Positions 1-8,536 of a stretch of DNA of 43,718 nucleotides are shown here, one piece after another. Under the pieces are notes generated by a model. The model was given only the letters and a program-made list of their open reading frames with translations, made no database searches and was not told the DNA's origin. Within the stretch, counting starts at the first letter, position 1; each line of letters opens with the position of its first letter. Both the position numbers and the translations under genes were made by a program. Source of the stretch: Cyanobacteria bacterium REEB67 (lineage in GTDB: Bacteria; Cyanobacteriota; Vampirovibrionia; Obscuribacterales; Obscuribacteraceae); assembly GCA_018971775.1 (NCBI GenBank), contig JAGXAB010000055.1, positions 1-43,718 of the forward strand, given 5' to 3'.

Positions 1-28
1 CGCAGCCAAAGGCGGCAAAAAGAAATAA
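1..28 (+). CDS. rpsL: C-terminal tail of an upstream gene, probably ribosomal protein S12 (partial)
   Basis: Reading from base 2 gives the tail AAKGGKKK and a TAA stop at 26-28. A short Ala/Gly/Lys-rich tail directly before rpsG fits the end of ribosomal protein S12, and rpsL-rpsG-fusA is the classical streptomycin operon order. Only eight residues are visible, so the identity rests on gene order rather than on a motif. Confidence 0.55.
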
Positions 29-92
29 GTAGATCCTCGATTTACTCTTCCGTTTTTATTTTATTCATCGCAAGTGGAGCAAGAAGCCAAAG

Positions 93-563
93 ATGTCGCG
101 TAGAAAACAAGCCGATAAAAGAATTTCCAAGCCGGATCCGATTTATAACAGCCAGCTTGTCTCCCGTTTCGTCAATCGCATGATGCAGTGCGGCAAAAGA
201 AGCACAGCCCAGAGCGCTTTTTATGATGCTCTCGTCATCCTCAAGGATCGTACCAAGCAAGAGCCCCTCGATGTTTTCAACAAAGCCGTCAAAAACGTCA
301 CCCCGCTCGTCGAAGTGAAAGCAAGACGTGTCGGTGGCTCCACCTACCAGGTGCCGATCGAAGTCAAACAACAGCGTGGTTTTGCCCTCGCTTCGCAGTG
401 GATCATCGCCAACTCGCGCAAGCGTCCGGGCCGTACCTTCGCCGAGCGTCTCTCCGCCGAACTGGCCGATGCCAGCAACGGCACCGGAGCTTCGGTCAAG
501 AAGAAAGACGAAACCCACAAGATGGCAGAAGCCAACAAAGCCTTCGCCCACTACCGCTACTAA
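93..563 (+). CDS. rpsG: 30S ribosomal protein S7
   Basis: This 156-residue protein has the normal length for bacterial S7, the primary 16S rRNA-binding protein that nucleates assembly of the head of the small subunit. Recognisable S7 stretches are the N-terminal MSRRKQADKR, the central KPLVEVK-like segment (PLVEVKARRVGGSTYQVP) and the C-terminal HKMAEANKAFAHYR. The ATG at 93 is preceded by GGAG at 76-79. It follows the probable rpsL tail by 64 bp and precedes fusA, so the str operon order is kept. A strong intrinsic terminator separates it from fusA, so fusA probably has its own promoter or is expressed by read-through. Confidence 0.98.
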   Translation: MSRRKQADKRISKPDPIYNSQLVSRFVNRMMQCGKRSTAQSAFYDALVILKDRTKQEPLDVFNKAVKNVTPLVEVKARRVGGSTYQVPIEVKQQRGFALASQWIIANSRKRPGRTFAERLSAELADASNGTGASVKKKDETHKMAEANKAFAHYRY

Positions 564-581
564 GACCGGCATCAAAACAAT

Positions 582-616
582 AAAAAACGCTCTGCCCAAT
601 CGGCGGAGCGTTTTTT
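582..616 (+). terminator. Rho-independent terminator after rpsG
   Basis: The left arm is 588-596 (CGCTCTGCC), the loop is CAATC at 597-601 and the right arm is 602-610 (GGCGGAGCG). One pair is a G-U wobble. Six A residues precede the stem and six T residues follow it, so it could also work on the other strand. Confidence 0.92.
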
Positions 617-871
617 GTGGAAGGTCTTTTTTGTGCTGCTCTGTTGCGCTTGACCGCCGGCAGAGCCAGCAATTTTCAAAGAAGACTTATACACTTTTGG
701 AAGACGCCTTCGTCAATGTGTTCTTTATTGGCTGCTTTGTAACAATTGCCGAGCAACAAATAAAGATCTTTATGAAGGTTCAAGGCTTGGGGCCCGCCTA
801 ATGCTAACCTCAAGTAGTCTTCAAGTGCTGCAGTCGGGGCACTTAAGCACCAGATCACAACTAAGAACACT
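617..871. other. Gap between rpsG terminator and fusA
   Basis: About 255 bp without a convincing gene. It must contain the fusA promoter if the preceding terminator is efficient, but I see no clear -35/-10 pair. A minus-strand reading frame (676-972) runs through it and into the fusA start. Its last ~50 residues look vaguely helical, but there is no plausible start codon or ribosome binding site. I treat it as non-coding leader DNA. Confidence 0.4.
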
Positions 872-882
872 GGAAGGTCATT

Positions 883-3027
883 ATGGATAGCGTCAAAGAT
901 AAAAAAGCCGGCAACGTGCCTGGACGAGCAGTACAAATGCAGGATATCCGCAACATGGGTATCGCCGCGCACATCGATGCCGGTAAGACCACAACGACCG
1001 AACGTATCCTTTTTTATTCAGGACTTATCCACAGAATGGGTGAAGTACACGAAGGTACTTCGTTCACCGACTGGATGGAACAGGAAAAAGAGCGCGGCAT
1101 CACAATCACCGCCGCCGCCATCACCAGCCAATGGAAAGGCAAACGCATCAACTTGATCGACACCCCCGGACACGTCGACTTCACCGTAGAAGTAGAGCGC
1201 TCGATGCGCGTACTGGACGGCGTTGTCATCGTCCTTTGTGCCGTAGGTGGCGTACAGCCCCAGACCAACACGGTTTGGAAACAAGCCAACCGCTATCAAG
1301 TACCGCGCATGATTCTCGTCAACAAGATGGACAGAACCGGTGCTGACTTCTACAAAGTCGTCAAACAGATCAAAGAACAGCTTCCCGGCATGTCCACCAC
1401 CTGGGCCAATGCTCACCCGCTTCAGTTGCCTATCGGCGCTGAAGGACAGTTTGCCGGCTTGATCGACCTGCTCGATATGAAAGCTCACATCTATGACGAA
1501 AAAGATCCAATGGGTCAAAAATTCGACATCGTCGACATCCCCGCCGACCTGCTCGAAGACGCCAAAACCTATCGTCAAGCCCTCGTCGAGTCGATCGTCG
1601 AAACCAACGATGAATTGATGGAAGGCTATCTCGAAGGCAAAGAGCCCGACCTCGATCTGTTGAAAGCGGCTCTGCGCAAAGCAATCTGCGACAACAAAGT
1701 AATCCCGATCCTCTGCGGATCCGCCTTCAAAAACAAAGGCGTCCAACAGTTGCTCGACGCCGTTGTCGACTATCTGCCTTCGCCCATCGACGTTGCCGCC
1801 ATCAAGGGCACATTGCCCGACGGCACCGAAGAAGATCGCGCTCCTGATGAAGCCGCTCCTTTCTCGGCCCTCGCCTTCAAAGTAATGAACGATCCTTTCG
1901 TCGGCAAACTTACTTTTATGCGTGTTTATTCAGGCACCCTGGCAGCAGGATCTTATGTGCTCAACTCGACCAAGGGCAAACGCGAGCGCATCAGCCGTCT
2001 CGTCCAGCTCCAGGCCGATAACCGCACCGACGTCGATCAGGCATTTGCCGGCGACATCATCGCTGCCGTTGGTTTGAAAGACACCACCACTGGTGACACC
2101 CTCTCCGATGAAAAATTTCCGGTCATTCTCGAGTCGATGAATTTCCCCGATCCAGTTATCTCGGTAGCGATCGAGCCCAAGACCAAGGGCGACGCCGACA
2201 AACTCGGCGTATCGCTGGGCCGCCTGGCAGAAGAAGATCCGACCTTCCGCGTCCGCGTCGACCACGAAACAGCTCAAACAATCATCTCGGGAATGGGCGA
2301 ACTCCACCTCGAAATCATCGTCGACCGCTTGCTTCGTGAATTCAAAGTCGAAGCCAACGTCGGTAAGCCGCAAGTTGCCTATCGCGAAACAATCAAAAAA
2401 GCCGTTCAAAAAGTCGACGGCAAGTTCATCCGCCAGTCGGGTGGTCGCGGTCAATACGGTCACGTAGTGCTCGACCTCGAGCCGCTCGAGCCAGGTAAAG
2501 GCTTCGAATTCGTCAACAAGATCGTCGGTGGTACCGTTCCCAAAGAATATATCCCCGCCGTTGAAACCGGCATCCGCGACACCCTCGTCGGTGGAGTACT
2601 GGCCGGTTATCCGATCATCGACGTTAGAGCGACCCTCGTCTTCGGTTCATACCACGAAGTCGACTCCAACGAAATGGCCTTCCGTACAGCCGCTTCAATC
2701 GGCTTCAAGGAAGGCTTCATGAAGGCCAACCCGATCCTTCTCGAACCGATCATGAAAGTCGAAGTGGAAGTACCGGAAGAATTCATGGGCGACGTTATCG
2801 GTGACATCTCATCGAGACGCGGCCGCATCGAAGGCATGGAAACAACCGACAACCTCTCCAAGGTCAGATCGTCTGTTCCACTCTCCGAAATGTTCGGTTA
2901 CGCGACCGACATCCGCAACAAGACTCGTGGTCAAGGTACGTTCACAATGGAATTTGCCCACTACGAAGAAGTGCCCAAGGTGATCGCCGAATCGGTAATC
3001 TCCAACAAAAAAGAAGTCAGATACTAA
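883..3027 (+). CDS. fusA: Translation elongation factor G
   Basis: EF-G is the GTPase that drives ribosomal translocation and, with RRF, ribosome recycling. The 714-residue product has all G motifs: AHIDAGKT (29-36), the switch I region ending in RGITI, DTPGH, and NKMD followed by RTGADF. It also has the full set of C-terminal domains (GGRGQYGHV in domain IV, SSRRGRIEGM in domain V). The ATG at 883 has GGAAGG at 872-877. This start gives an N-terminal extension of about 18 residues compared with the usual MAREFPLEKTRNIGI-type start. An internal Met19 (MQDIRNMG) is an alternative start without a comparable ribosome binding site. It ends at a strong terminator. Confidence 0.98.
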   Translation: MDSVKDKKAGNVPGRAVQMQDIRNMGIAAHIDAGKTTTTERILFYSGLIHRMGEVHEGTSFTDWMEQEKERGITITAAAITSQWKGKRINLIDTPGHVDFTVEVERSMRVLDGVVIVLCAVGGVQPQTNTVWKQANRYQVPRMILVNKMDRTGADFYKVVKQIKEQLPGMSTTWANAHPLQLPIGAEGQFAGLIDLLDMKAHIYDEKDPMGQKFDIVDIPADLLEDAKTYRQALVESIVETNDELMEGYLEGKEPDLDLLKAALRKAICDNKVIPILCGSAFKNKGVQQLLDAVVDYLPSPIDVAAIKGTLPDGTEEDRAPDEAAPFSALAFKVMNDPFVGKLTFMRVYSGTLAAGSYVLNSTKGKRERISRLVQLQADNRTDVDQAFAGDIIAAVGLKDTTTGDTLSDEKFPVILESMNFPDPVISVAIEPKTKGDADKLGVSLGRLAEEDPTFRVRVDHETAQTIISGMGELHLEIIVDRLLREFKVEANVGKPQVAYRETIKKAVQKVDGKFIRQSGGRGQYGHVVLDLEPLEPGKGFEFVNKIVGGTVPKEYIPAVETGIRDTLVGGVLAGYPIIDVRATLVFGSYHEVDSNEMAFRTAASIGFKEGFMKANPILLEPIMKVEVEVPEEFMGDVIGDISSRRGRIEGMETTDNLSKVRSSVPLSEMFGYATDIRNKTRGQGTFTMEFAHYEEVPKVIAESVISNKKEVRY

Positions 3028-3068
3028 GCCCCAGATTTTAAGCCTAGTTCTGACCTGAAAAACCAGGG

Positions 3069-3105
3069 AAAAGCCCCGGAGATCGCCTGATCTTCGGGGC
3101 TTTTT
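3069..3105 (+). terminator. Rho-independent terminator after fusA
   Basis: The hairpin arms are 3069-3084 (AAAAGCCCCGGAGATC) and 3089-3104 (GATCTTCGGGGCTTTT), with a GCCT loop, one G-U pair and a T-run at the 3' end. It lies 41 bp after the fusA stop. Confidence 0.93.
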
Positions 3106-3200
3106 CTCAGGATGTCTTGCTCTGCGGATAAAATGCGGTAACATCTATTGGATCGATTTTGCAGGCTAAATATGCACGGCGATTTTGCAGGGAGATTTTC

Positions 3201-3614
3201 ATGAAGTATCTGCACAGCGGGTACATCCTCTTCTGCCAGGAGGCAGATCACGAAGAGAATGGGCGCATCGACACCAAGGGTCTATTTGACCTCTTCGTCG
3301 TCGACGAATTGCCTGCCAAGATGGACTGTACCTGCATAATCGGCTTTGGTACGCCCTTCGAGCGCCGCCAGTACAAAGGTCATGTTTCCATAGAAGATCC
3401 CGACGGCAGTGAAGTCTTCAGTAAAGAATTCGCCGCCAACGATCCCAGCGATATTTTCAAGGGTCACTACATTTTTAAGCCGGACGTCACCCTGACAAAA
3501 GAAGGGGCCTGGTCGGCCAAGGTCGTTTTGAAAAACTATAAAGACGACACTATGTGGGATTTCGAACGCAAATTCTGGACGATGGTAGCCGGCGACGCAC
3601 CGCCGGATCCCTAA
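3201..3614 (+). CDS. Small soluble protein of unknown function (DUF6941-like)
   Basis: This 137-residue protein has no signal peptide or membrane segment. The ATG at 3201 is chosen because AGGGAG (3189-3194) sits six bases upstream. An in-frame TTG at 3159 lacks such a site. The N-terminal pattern (MKYLHSGYILFCQEA, then GLFDLFVVDELPAK) and the alternating hydrophobic strands with an EDPDGSEVF turn suggest a compact beta-sandwich. They remind me of the DUF6941 family, whose function is unknown. That assignment is from memory of the family pattern. It stands alone between the fusA terminator and a convergent DUF1501 gene, so context gives no functional hint. Confidence 0.8.
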   Translation: MKYLHSGYILFCQEADHEENGRIDTKGLFDLFVVDELPAKMDCTCIIGFGTPFERRQYKGHVSIEDPDGSEVFSKEFAANDPSDIFKGHYIFKPDVTLTKEGAWSAKVVLKNYKDDTMWDFERKFWTMVAGDAPPDP

Positions 3615-3648
3615 GCCCAGGCCTGTTTTTAACTACCAGTCCAGTTAC

Positions 3649-4794
3649 TCAGCAAAAAGCGAGCCGCTCATATTTTCCACCTAATACTTCGGCACTGTCG
3701 GCCTTGAACCAGGATTCGAGAATGGTGGCATAGACGGTGCGAAAATCGACGGTCGGCGCCACTTCACCGTCGATAAGACGGCCAAGATTTCCGTATTCGC
3801 CGTAGATGCCGCCGCGCACAGCGGCGCCAAGCAAGAAGCAAAGACCGCTGCCGCCGTGATCGGTGCCGGCATCACCGGCATTTTCAAAAATATTCACCAC
3901 CGGTGGTGCAAAAATATTGCCGCTGTTTTCTGGTAAGCGCCGGCCAAATTCGGATTGGACAAGGACCATCACCGAGCGGCCCTGATCGGCTGACCGCAGC
4001 TCGAGATCGGCCATGAAGCTAGCGAGTCCGTCGGCCAGTTCGCCAAGCAACTGACGGTGGCGCCTGGACTGGCCGCTGTGGGTGTCGAAACCTTCCATGG
4101 TCAGATGGTGGACGACCCCTTGTGAGGCATGGTTACTATTGCTGCTGTCACCGTCACCGGGGCAAATCTTTGCCGCCAGGGCGGCAAGCGACCGGGACAA
4201 TTTAGCGTCGCCGTAAATACTTTGAGCGGAGCCTGGCGAGAGGTGCGCCGCGGCGAGCGCCTCAGGTGGTGGGAGCAGGCGAGCGGCCGATTTCGCCGTG
4301 TAATTTTCCGTGTAATTTGCCAAATATGAATCCAGCCATCCGGTATCGCCGATGATGTCAGGGCGCGCGCTGTGCAAAATCTGAGCGGCACGGCTGTGGG
4401 AGCGACTGGCAAAAGGATGGACACCGCCATTTTTTTCACAGAGCCAGCCGACACCAGGTATTAGAGCTAGCTCACCGCGCTGAAAGCGATCAAAAAGCGG
4501 TCTCAGAGAATCATTGAGGGCAAGACCGGGAGCAACCGGCAAGAGCGCCGCATCGGGCAGGGCAAGCGAGCGCCTGGCGTCGTAATAGGCGCCGTCACCA
4601 CAGGGCACCAGTGTATTAAAGGCATCATTGCCGCCGACCAGGGTCAGGACGACGAGCACTGGTGGCAGCTGAGATCCGGCTGGAGAGAAGGCTTCGGCAG
4701 ATCGGAGTGCAGAAGCACCAGCAAGAGGACTCAAGGACAGCCCCAGCGAAAGGCTCAGCCCACCAGCCAAAAATTCTCTGCGTGTCAGCGGCAT
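3649..4794 (-). CDS. DUF1501 family exported protein (Tat-type signal)
   Basis: This 381-residue protein begins PLTRREFLAGG followed by a Leu/Ser-rich hydrophobic stretch, a twin-arginine-type signal peptide. The body has DUF1501 landmarks: GGNDAFNTLVP near residue 54, an AYYDARRSLALP block, GELALIPGVG, SHSRAAQI, GFDTHSGQ, SEFGRRLPENSG, and TDHGGSGLCFLLG near the end. DUF1501 proteins belong to the alkaline-phosphatase/sulfatase-like fold. They are exported and often encoded next to DUF1800 proteins, but no DUF1800 gene is seen here. The reaction is unknown. It is slightly shorter than many family members and lies directly downstream of the two tRNA genes on the same strand. Confidence 0.9.
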   Translation of the reverse strand: MPLTRREFLAGGLSLSLGLSLSPLAGASALRSAEAFSPAGSQLPPVLVVLTLVGGNDAFNTLVPCGDGAYYDARRSLALPDAALLPVAPGLALNDSLRPLFDRFQRGELALIPGVGWLCEKNGGVHPFASRSHSRAAQILHSARPDIIGDTGWLDSYLANYTENYTAKSAARLLPPPEALAAAHLSPGSAQSIYGDAKLSRSLAALAAKICPGDGDSSNSNHASQGVVHHLTMEGFDTHSGQSRRHRQLLGELADGLASFMADLELRSADQGRSVMVLVQSEFGRRLPENSGNIFAPPVVNIFENAGDAGTDHGGSGLCFLLGAAVRGGIYGEYGNLGRLIDGEVAPTVDFRTVYATILESWFKADSAEVLGGKYERLAFC

Positions 4795-4820
4795 GTTAAT
4801 CTATGCTAATTGAAAAAATT

Positions 4821-4893
4821 TGGACGGTACTGGATTCGAACCAGTGACCCCCACTATGTCAAAGTGGTGCGCTACCAACTGCGCCAACCGTCC
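4821..4893 (-). tRNA. tRNA-Val (anticodon GAC)
   Basis: The minus strand folds as a complete cloverleaf. The acceptor is GGACGGT/ACCGTCC with A73, the D arm is GCGC-AGTTGGTA-GCGC, and the anticodon stem is CCACT/AGTGG with loop TTGACAT (anticodon GAC). The T arm is ACTGG-TTCGAAT-CCAGT. The 3' CCA is not encoded. Confidence 0.96.
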
Positions 4894-4995
4894 CTAGCAC
4901 GCTATTGTAACTTAGAAGCAGCAATGACATTAAAGCAGCGTGTTCACTTTAATTAGTTTGCAACAATTGCTCTTGTTACGTCGAAGAGAAAAATT

Positions 4996-5066
4996 AGGCG
5001 GCACCCAGATTCGAACTGGGGGTAGGGGTTTTGCAGACCCCGGCCTTACCACTTGGCTATGCCGCC
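4996..5066 (-). tRNA. tRNA-Cys (anticodon GCA)
   Basis: The minus-strand cloverleaf has acceptor GGCGGCA/TGCCGCC with U73 (typical of tRNA-Cys) and D stem GCC/GGC. The anticodon stem is GGGGT/ACCCC with loop CTGCAAA (anticodon GCA), and the T arm is CCCAG-TTCGAAT-CTGGG. CCA is not encoded. It lies 102 bp upstream of tRNA-Val on the same strand. Confidence 0.96.
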
Positions 5067-5139
5067 GCCCGCCTCTTTCACAAGGCAAATTACATGCTAC
5101 TGAGTGCAAGAGATGTTTGTCAATTGAAAGGAGTGAAAG

Positions 5140-6192
5140 GTGTTAAGCCTGATTGTAAGAAGAATGCTGTCGGCAATCCCGATGCTCTTCCTCCTTTCAC
5201 TGGTCAGTTTTTTTCTGATACGAGCCCTGCCCGGCGATCCGGTTGATGTCATGCTCGGCTCTGCGCAAAAAGAAATCCCGCCCGAGCAATTGCTTATGTT
5301 GCGACATGAGTATGGCCTCGACCAGAATCCGGCCAGACAATATTTGCTCTGGCTAAAAGGCTGGATTTATCGGCCGTCACCCGGCAACGTCAAAAAAAAT
5401 CTGATCTCTCAGAATGCTCTTGGCCTTTCTTACCGCGACGGTCGCCCGGTGCGCACAGTGATCCTCGAGCGAGTACCGGCTACGCTCGCCCTGGTCGGCA
5501 TCGCTTTGATTATTTCATTTAGCGCCGGACTGGCTCTGGGAGCGGTGATTGCCGCATTGAGCCTGGTGGCGGAGCGCGAAGGAGGGAGCCTGGCACGTCT
5601 GGCCGCCGCTGCCGAAGGGACGATTGTGATGGCCACCCTTGCCGTCTACAGCGCCCCCAATTTCTGGATGGCCTTCATGGCCATCGCTTTGATCGCCAAC
5701 AATTCACTGCTGGCCGCATTGCCCGTGCTCGGCCTGCATGCTCCCGGTGAGAGCGCCTCACCTCTTGCTGTCATCGGCCATCTGCTTTTGCCGGCCCTTC
5801 TATTGAGTGCTCGCCGCACGGCCAAAATAGCGCTTTTCATCAGATCCCTCGCCCTCGATGAGCTCAGTCGCGAATATGTTCTCAGTGCTCTGGCCAAAGG
5901 TCTCAGCCTCAGTCAAGTCGTGTGCCGGCATGTCCTGGCCAACTGCCTCTTGCCGGTCGTCAACCTGGCCGGTCTCTCACTGCCGGGCTTGATCAGCGGC
6001 TCGGTTTTGATCGAAACCGTTTTTTGCTTGCCGGGCATGGGCAGACTGATGTTCGAATCGACGCTGGGACGCAACTACCCTGTTTTAATGGGTCTCTTCA
6101 TGCTCTACGGCACAGTCGTCGTCTGCTCGACATTGCTTGCCGACATGGCTTCCATAGCCCTCGATCCGCGTCTGCGTGAGGGCAATCAATGA
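5140..6192 (+). CDS. DppB/OppB-type ABC transporter permease
   Basis: This 350-residue inner-membrane permease belongs to the dipeptide/oligopeptide/nickel ABC importer class. The N-terminus (LIVRRMLSAIPMLFLLSLVSFFLIRALPGDP) is the classic DppB opening, with the first membrane helix followed by the PGDP motif. The cytoplasmic EAA loop is seen as EYVLSALAKGLS, followed by LPGLISGSVLIETVFCLPGMG. The start is GTG at 5140, with AAAGGAG at 5127-5133. The stop overlaps the start of the next permease gene (ATGA), so the two are translationally coupled. No solute-binding protein or ATPase gene lies in the window, so the substrate is unknown. Confidence 0.94.
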   Translation: MLSLIVRRMLSAIPMLFLLSLVSFFLIRALPGDPVDVMLGSAQKEIPPEQLLMLRHEYGLDQNPARQYLLWLKGWIYRPSPGNVKKNLISQNALGLSYRDGRPVRTVILERVPATLALVGIALIISFSAGLALGAVIAALSLVAEREGGSLARLAAAAEGTIVMATLAVYSAPNFWMAFMAIALIANNSLLAALPVLGLHAPGESASPLAVIGHLLLPALLLSARRTAKIALFIRSLALDELSREYVLSALAKGLSLSQVVCRHVLANCLLPVVNLAGLSLPGLISGSVLIETVFCLPGMGRLMFESTLGRNYPVLMGLFMLYGTVVVCSTLLADMASIALDPRLREGNQ

Positions 6193-7139
6193 GCCTGAGA
6201 AAAAACGCTTTTATGAATAAGAAAATGATTATTGGTGCGAGCATCCTGGGCGCGTTTGCGCTGCTGGCGCTGGGACCGGTCACTTCGACCGCCTTGCATA
6301 CGGGTCACCCGCCGCTCAGCGATCTGCACCAAAGCAATATTGCCCCTTTCAGCACAGCAGCGCACTGGCTCGGCACCGATTCGCTCGGGCGCGACCTTTT
6401 CGGCATGCTCGGCTGGGGCGCGCTCGGCTCGCTGAGCGTGGCACTGGTGGCGTCCTTCACCTCGGTTTTCGTCGGCAATCTGTTCGGCTCGATATCGGCT
6501 CTGCTCGGCGGCTTCGTCGACAATATAATGATGAGACTGGTGGACAGCCTGCTTGCCATTCCGCCGATTATCCTTTTGCTTACCCTCAGTACTTTTTTGA
6601 CGGCGCCGGAGTTTACGACCCGGCTGCCGCTGCTGCTCTGCCAGCTCCTCTCCGTGAGCTCCTCATCCGATGGCCTTTTGCCGCTCTTCACCGTGATCGT
6701 GGCCATTGCTGCCACCACCTGGCTCGAATCAGCTCGTATCGCCAGGTCGCGCGTGCTTTCGATCAAAACCGAGGAATACTGCACGGCCGCTCTGGCACTG
6801 GGCGACAACAATATCCAGCTTTTGCGCAGGCATCTTTTGCCGGCGCTGGTGTCGACAGCAGTGGTCGAAGCGACGCTCCTGGTCTCGGACGCGATCATCA
6901 TGGAATCGGGTCTGAGCTTCCTCGGCCTCGGTCTTGGTCCGCAGACGCCGTCCTGGGGGAGTATGCTGCGCGACGCCCAGGTCAGCCTGATCCAGGGCAA
7001 CTGGTGGGGAGCACTGGCGCCGGGCCTGGCTATCGTCCTGACCGTGGTCAGCATCCACTTGATTGGCCAGGGCTTTTTAGAATTACGTTCGGCCAGGGTG
7101 CACGCACATATACATGGTGTAGGGCTCAAGGCGCGCTAA
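6189..7139 (+). CDS. DppC/OppC-type ABC transporter permease
   Basis: This 316-residue partner permease has its ATG at 6189 within the TGA of the upstream gene. It carries the DppC signature HWLGTDSLGRDLF around residues 58-70. The EAA-loop region is EYCTAALALGDNNIQLLRRHLLP, followed by ESGLSFLGLGLGPQTPSWGSM, a hallmark of this family. Five or six membrane helices can be counted. An extra loop of roughly 25 residues (LTAPEFTTRLPLLLCQLLSV, then SSSDG) lies between the third and fourth helices and is longer than in E. coli DppC. It presumably forms a heterodimeric channel with the 5140-6192 product. The ATPases and binding protein must be encoded elsewhere. Confidence 0.94.
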   Translation: MSLRKNAFMNKKMIIGASILGAFALLALGPVTSTALHTGHPPLSDLHQSNIAPFSTAAHWLGTDSLGRDLFGMLGWGALGSLSVALVASFTSVFVGNLFGSISALLGGFVDNIMMRLVDSLLAIPPIILLLTLSTFLTAPEFTTRLPLLLCQLLSVSSSSDGLLPLFTVIVAIAATTWLESARIARSRVLSIKTEEYCTAALALGDNNIQLLRRHLLPALVSTAVVEATLLVSDAIIMESGLSFLGLGLGPQTPSWGSMLRDAQVSLIQGNWWGALAPGLAIVLTVVSIHLIGQGFLELRSARVHAHIHGVGLKAR

Positions 7140-7169
7140 AATATAAGAGTCAGTCCTTTGAAGAAAATT

Positions 7170-7757
7170 ATGAATCACACAGCCGCCCCCGCAAAAAAAG
7201 ACAGGCTCGAACCGGCAAAAGCCGACTCTCGCTTCGCTCTCATCGCTACTAAGGTCGCAGGCGCCGTCGCGGTGCTGGCCCTTACCCTTTCGCTCTCCGC
7301 CTGTGGTGGCAAGGAAGTCAGCTTCTCCTCCGGCGGCATGCAGGAGACGCAGAAGAGCGGCAAAGATTCCATTCCCGGTGATTTAAAGAGCATGACCTAT
7401 CCTGGTGCCACCGCCAGCGGTTCGCAATCATCCAAGTCTGAAGACAAAGAAGTCACCGACGAATCGCAATATCTTCAATTGACCAGCTCCGATGCTATCG
7501 AAAAAGTGGCCGGTTGGTACGAACAAAATCTAAAAAATGCCGGCTGGAATATCGAGAAAAAAGAGACTATGGGCAATATGGTGACAATCTCGGGCACGAT
7601 GAAAGACTCGGAAGTGTCTGTGACGATCTCCGATGATGGCTCGGGCAGTACCTCGATCTTGATTACAAAAAGTACTTCGGTTGGAGCTGGTGCAGTCCCG
7701 GACGAAGGCGACAACGAAAATTTCAAACCAAACAAGGACGTGCCGCCCACCGATTAG
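7170..7757 (+). CDS. Putative lipoprotein with YPGA-type domain
   Basis: The 195-residue product (ATG at 7170; a TTG at 7158 would add four residues) has a hydrophobic stretch and a lipobox LSAC, with Cys45 as the predicted lipidated residue. The mature part has a Ser/Lys-rich linker. It then shows a compact domain with YPGA (77-80), a strand YLQLTSSD, the pair WY (116-117) in a helix, and GW (125-126) followed by beta strands. The exported protein at 21689-22252 has the same order of landmarks, so the two look like paralogues. The function is unknown. It follows the permease genes by about 30 bp but is not a solute-binding protein by size. Confidence 0.82.
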   Translation: MNHTAAPAKKDRLEPAKADSRFALIATKVAGAVAVLALTLSLSACGGKEVSFSSGGMQETQKSGKDSIPGDLKSMTYPGATASGSQSSKSEDKEVTDESQYLQLTSSDAIEKVAGWYEQNLKNAGWNIEKKETMGNMVTISGTMKDSEVSVTISDDGSGSTSILITKSTSVGAGAVPDEGDNENFKPNKDVPPTD

Positions 7758-7798
7758 ACGGTAAAGGGTGTCGAGTCGGGGCCAACAGGTGAATAGCG

Positions 7799-8512
7799 AT
7801 GGCGGACAAAAAAGCGGAATCCATCGTCGAAAGGCCACTAGCGGAAGTAATCAGTGCCTCGATCATGGCCGTCAGCGCCGAAGCGGTCACAACTCATGGT
7901 GCTGCTCCAAACGTCGGACCAAGAGCGCAATTTGGCAGCTTTGTCAAAATCGTTTCGCCCGAAAACAGCATCGATATCTATGCGGTCGTCTATGACGTGA
8001 TCACCGGTCCACCGGACAATGTGCACAAACCGGCGGCACTGGGTATGAGTCGAGATCAGCTGCGCCTCGAGCAACCGCATATTTTTTCACTTTTAAAAAC
8101 CCACTTGCAAGCAGCGATCGTAGGCTATGGTCAGGTGAGCGAAAGTACAAGTAGAAATAGAAATAAAACTAGAGATGCCGCTCTTTTCCAACATCTGCCA
8201 CCACAGCCGCCACAAGTGCACGACTTCGTCTATCTGGCCGCGCCGGAGCAGATCCTGGCCCTGACTGCCGACTTCGATTTTTTAAACCTCCTCACCCACG
8301 TCACCGCCGTCCCGACCGATGAGCTGATTGCAGCAGCGCTACGTCAGGCCGCCGGCGCCAGACGTAGCTCCGGCGGCAACCTGGATGAAGATAATAATGA
8401 TCATGAGGTGGCCTACCTGCTTGAGGCCGGTCGCGCCATATCGCAGCTTTTTCGCTCGGACTACGATCGCATGGTATCAATAATCAAAAAGATAAGACCG
8501 CAGCCCGGCTAG
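7799..8512 (+). CDS. HAS-barrel domain protein, cyanobacterial conserved type
   Basis: This 237-residue cytosolic protein has ATG at 7799 and AGGTGA at 7787-7792. The segments FGSFVKIVSPENSIDIYAVV, VHKPAALGMSRDQLRLEQP, LQAAIVGYGQ, HLPPQPPQVHDFVYLAAPEQ and DYDRMVSIIKKI strongly resemble a conserved hypothetical protein found throughout Cyanobacteria. That protein carries an N-terminal HAS barrel, the beta-barrel shared by HerA and ATP synthase subunits. This is recall of the family pattern. The cellular role is unknown. A low-complexity Ser/Arg/Asn insertion (about residues 115-125) and an Asp/Asn-rich stretch near residue 200 are loops. It is one of the better phylum markers in the window. 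Confidence 0.85.
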   Translation: MADKKAESIVERPLAEVISASIMAVSAEAVTTHGAAPNVGPRAQFGSFVKIVSPENSIDIYAVVYDVITGPPDNVHKPAALGMSRDQLRLEQPHIFSLLKTHLQAAIVGYGQVSESTSRNRNKTRDAALFQHLPPQPPQVHDFVYLAAPEQILALTADFDFLNLLTHVTAVPTDELIAAALRQAAGARRSSGGNLDEDNNDHEVAYLLEAGRAISQLFRSDYDRMVSIIKKIRPQPG

Positions 8513-8536
8513 AAGGCTCAGTAAGTTGGCCTGGAT

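Noticed and set aside
676..972. Minus-strand frame of 98 codons upstream of and into fusA
   Set aside because: Its C-terminal half looks protein-like, but the start lies inside fusA on the opposite strand, there is no ribosome binding site, and no alternative start is available in the intergenic part.
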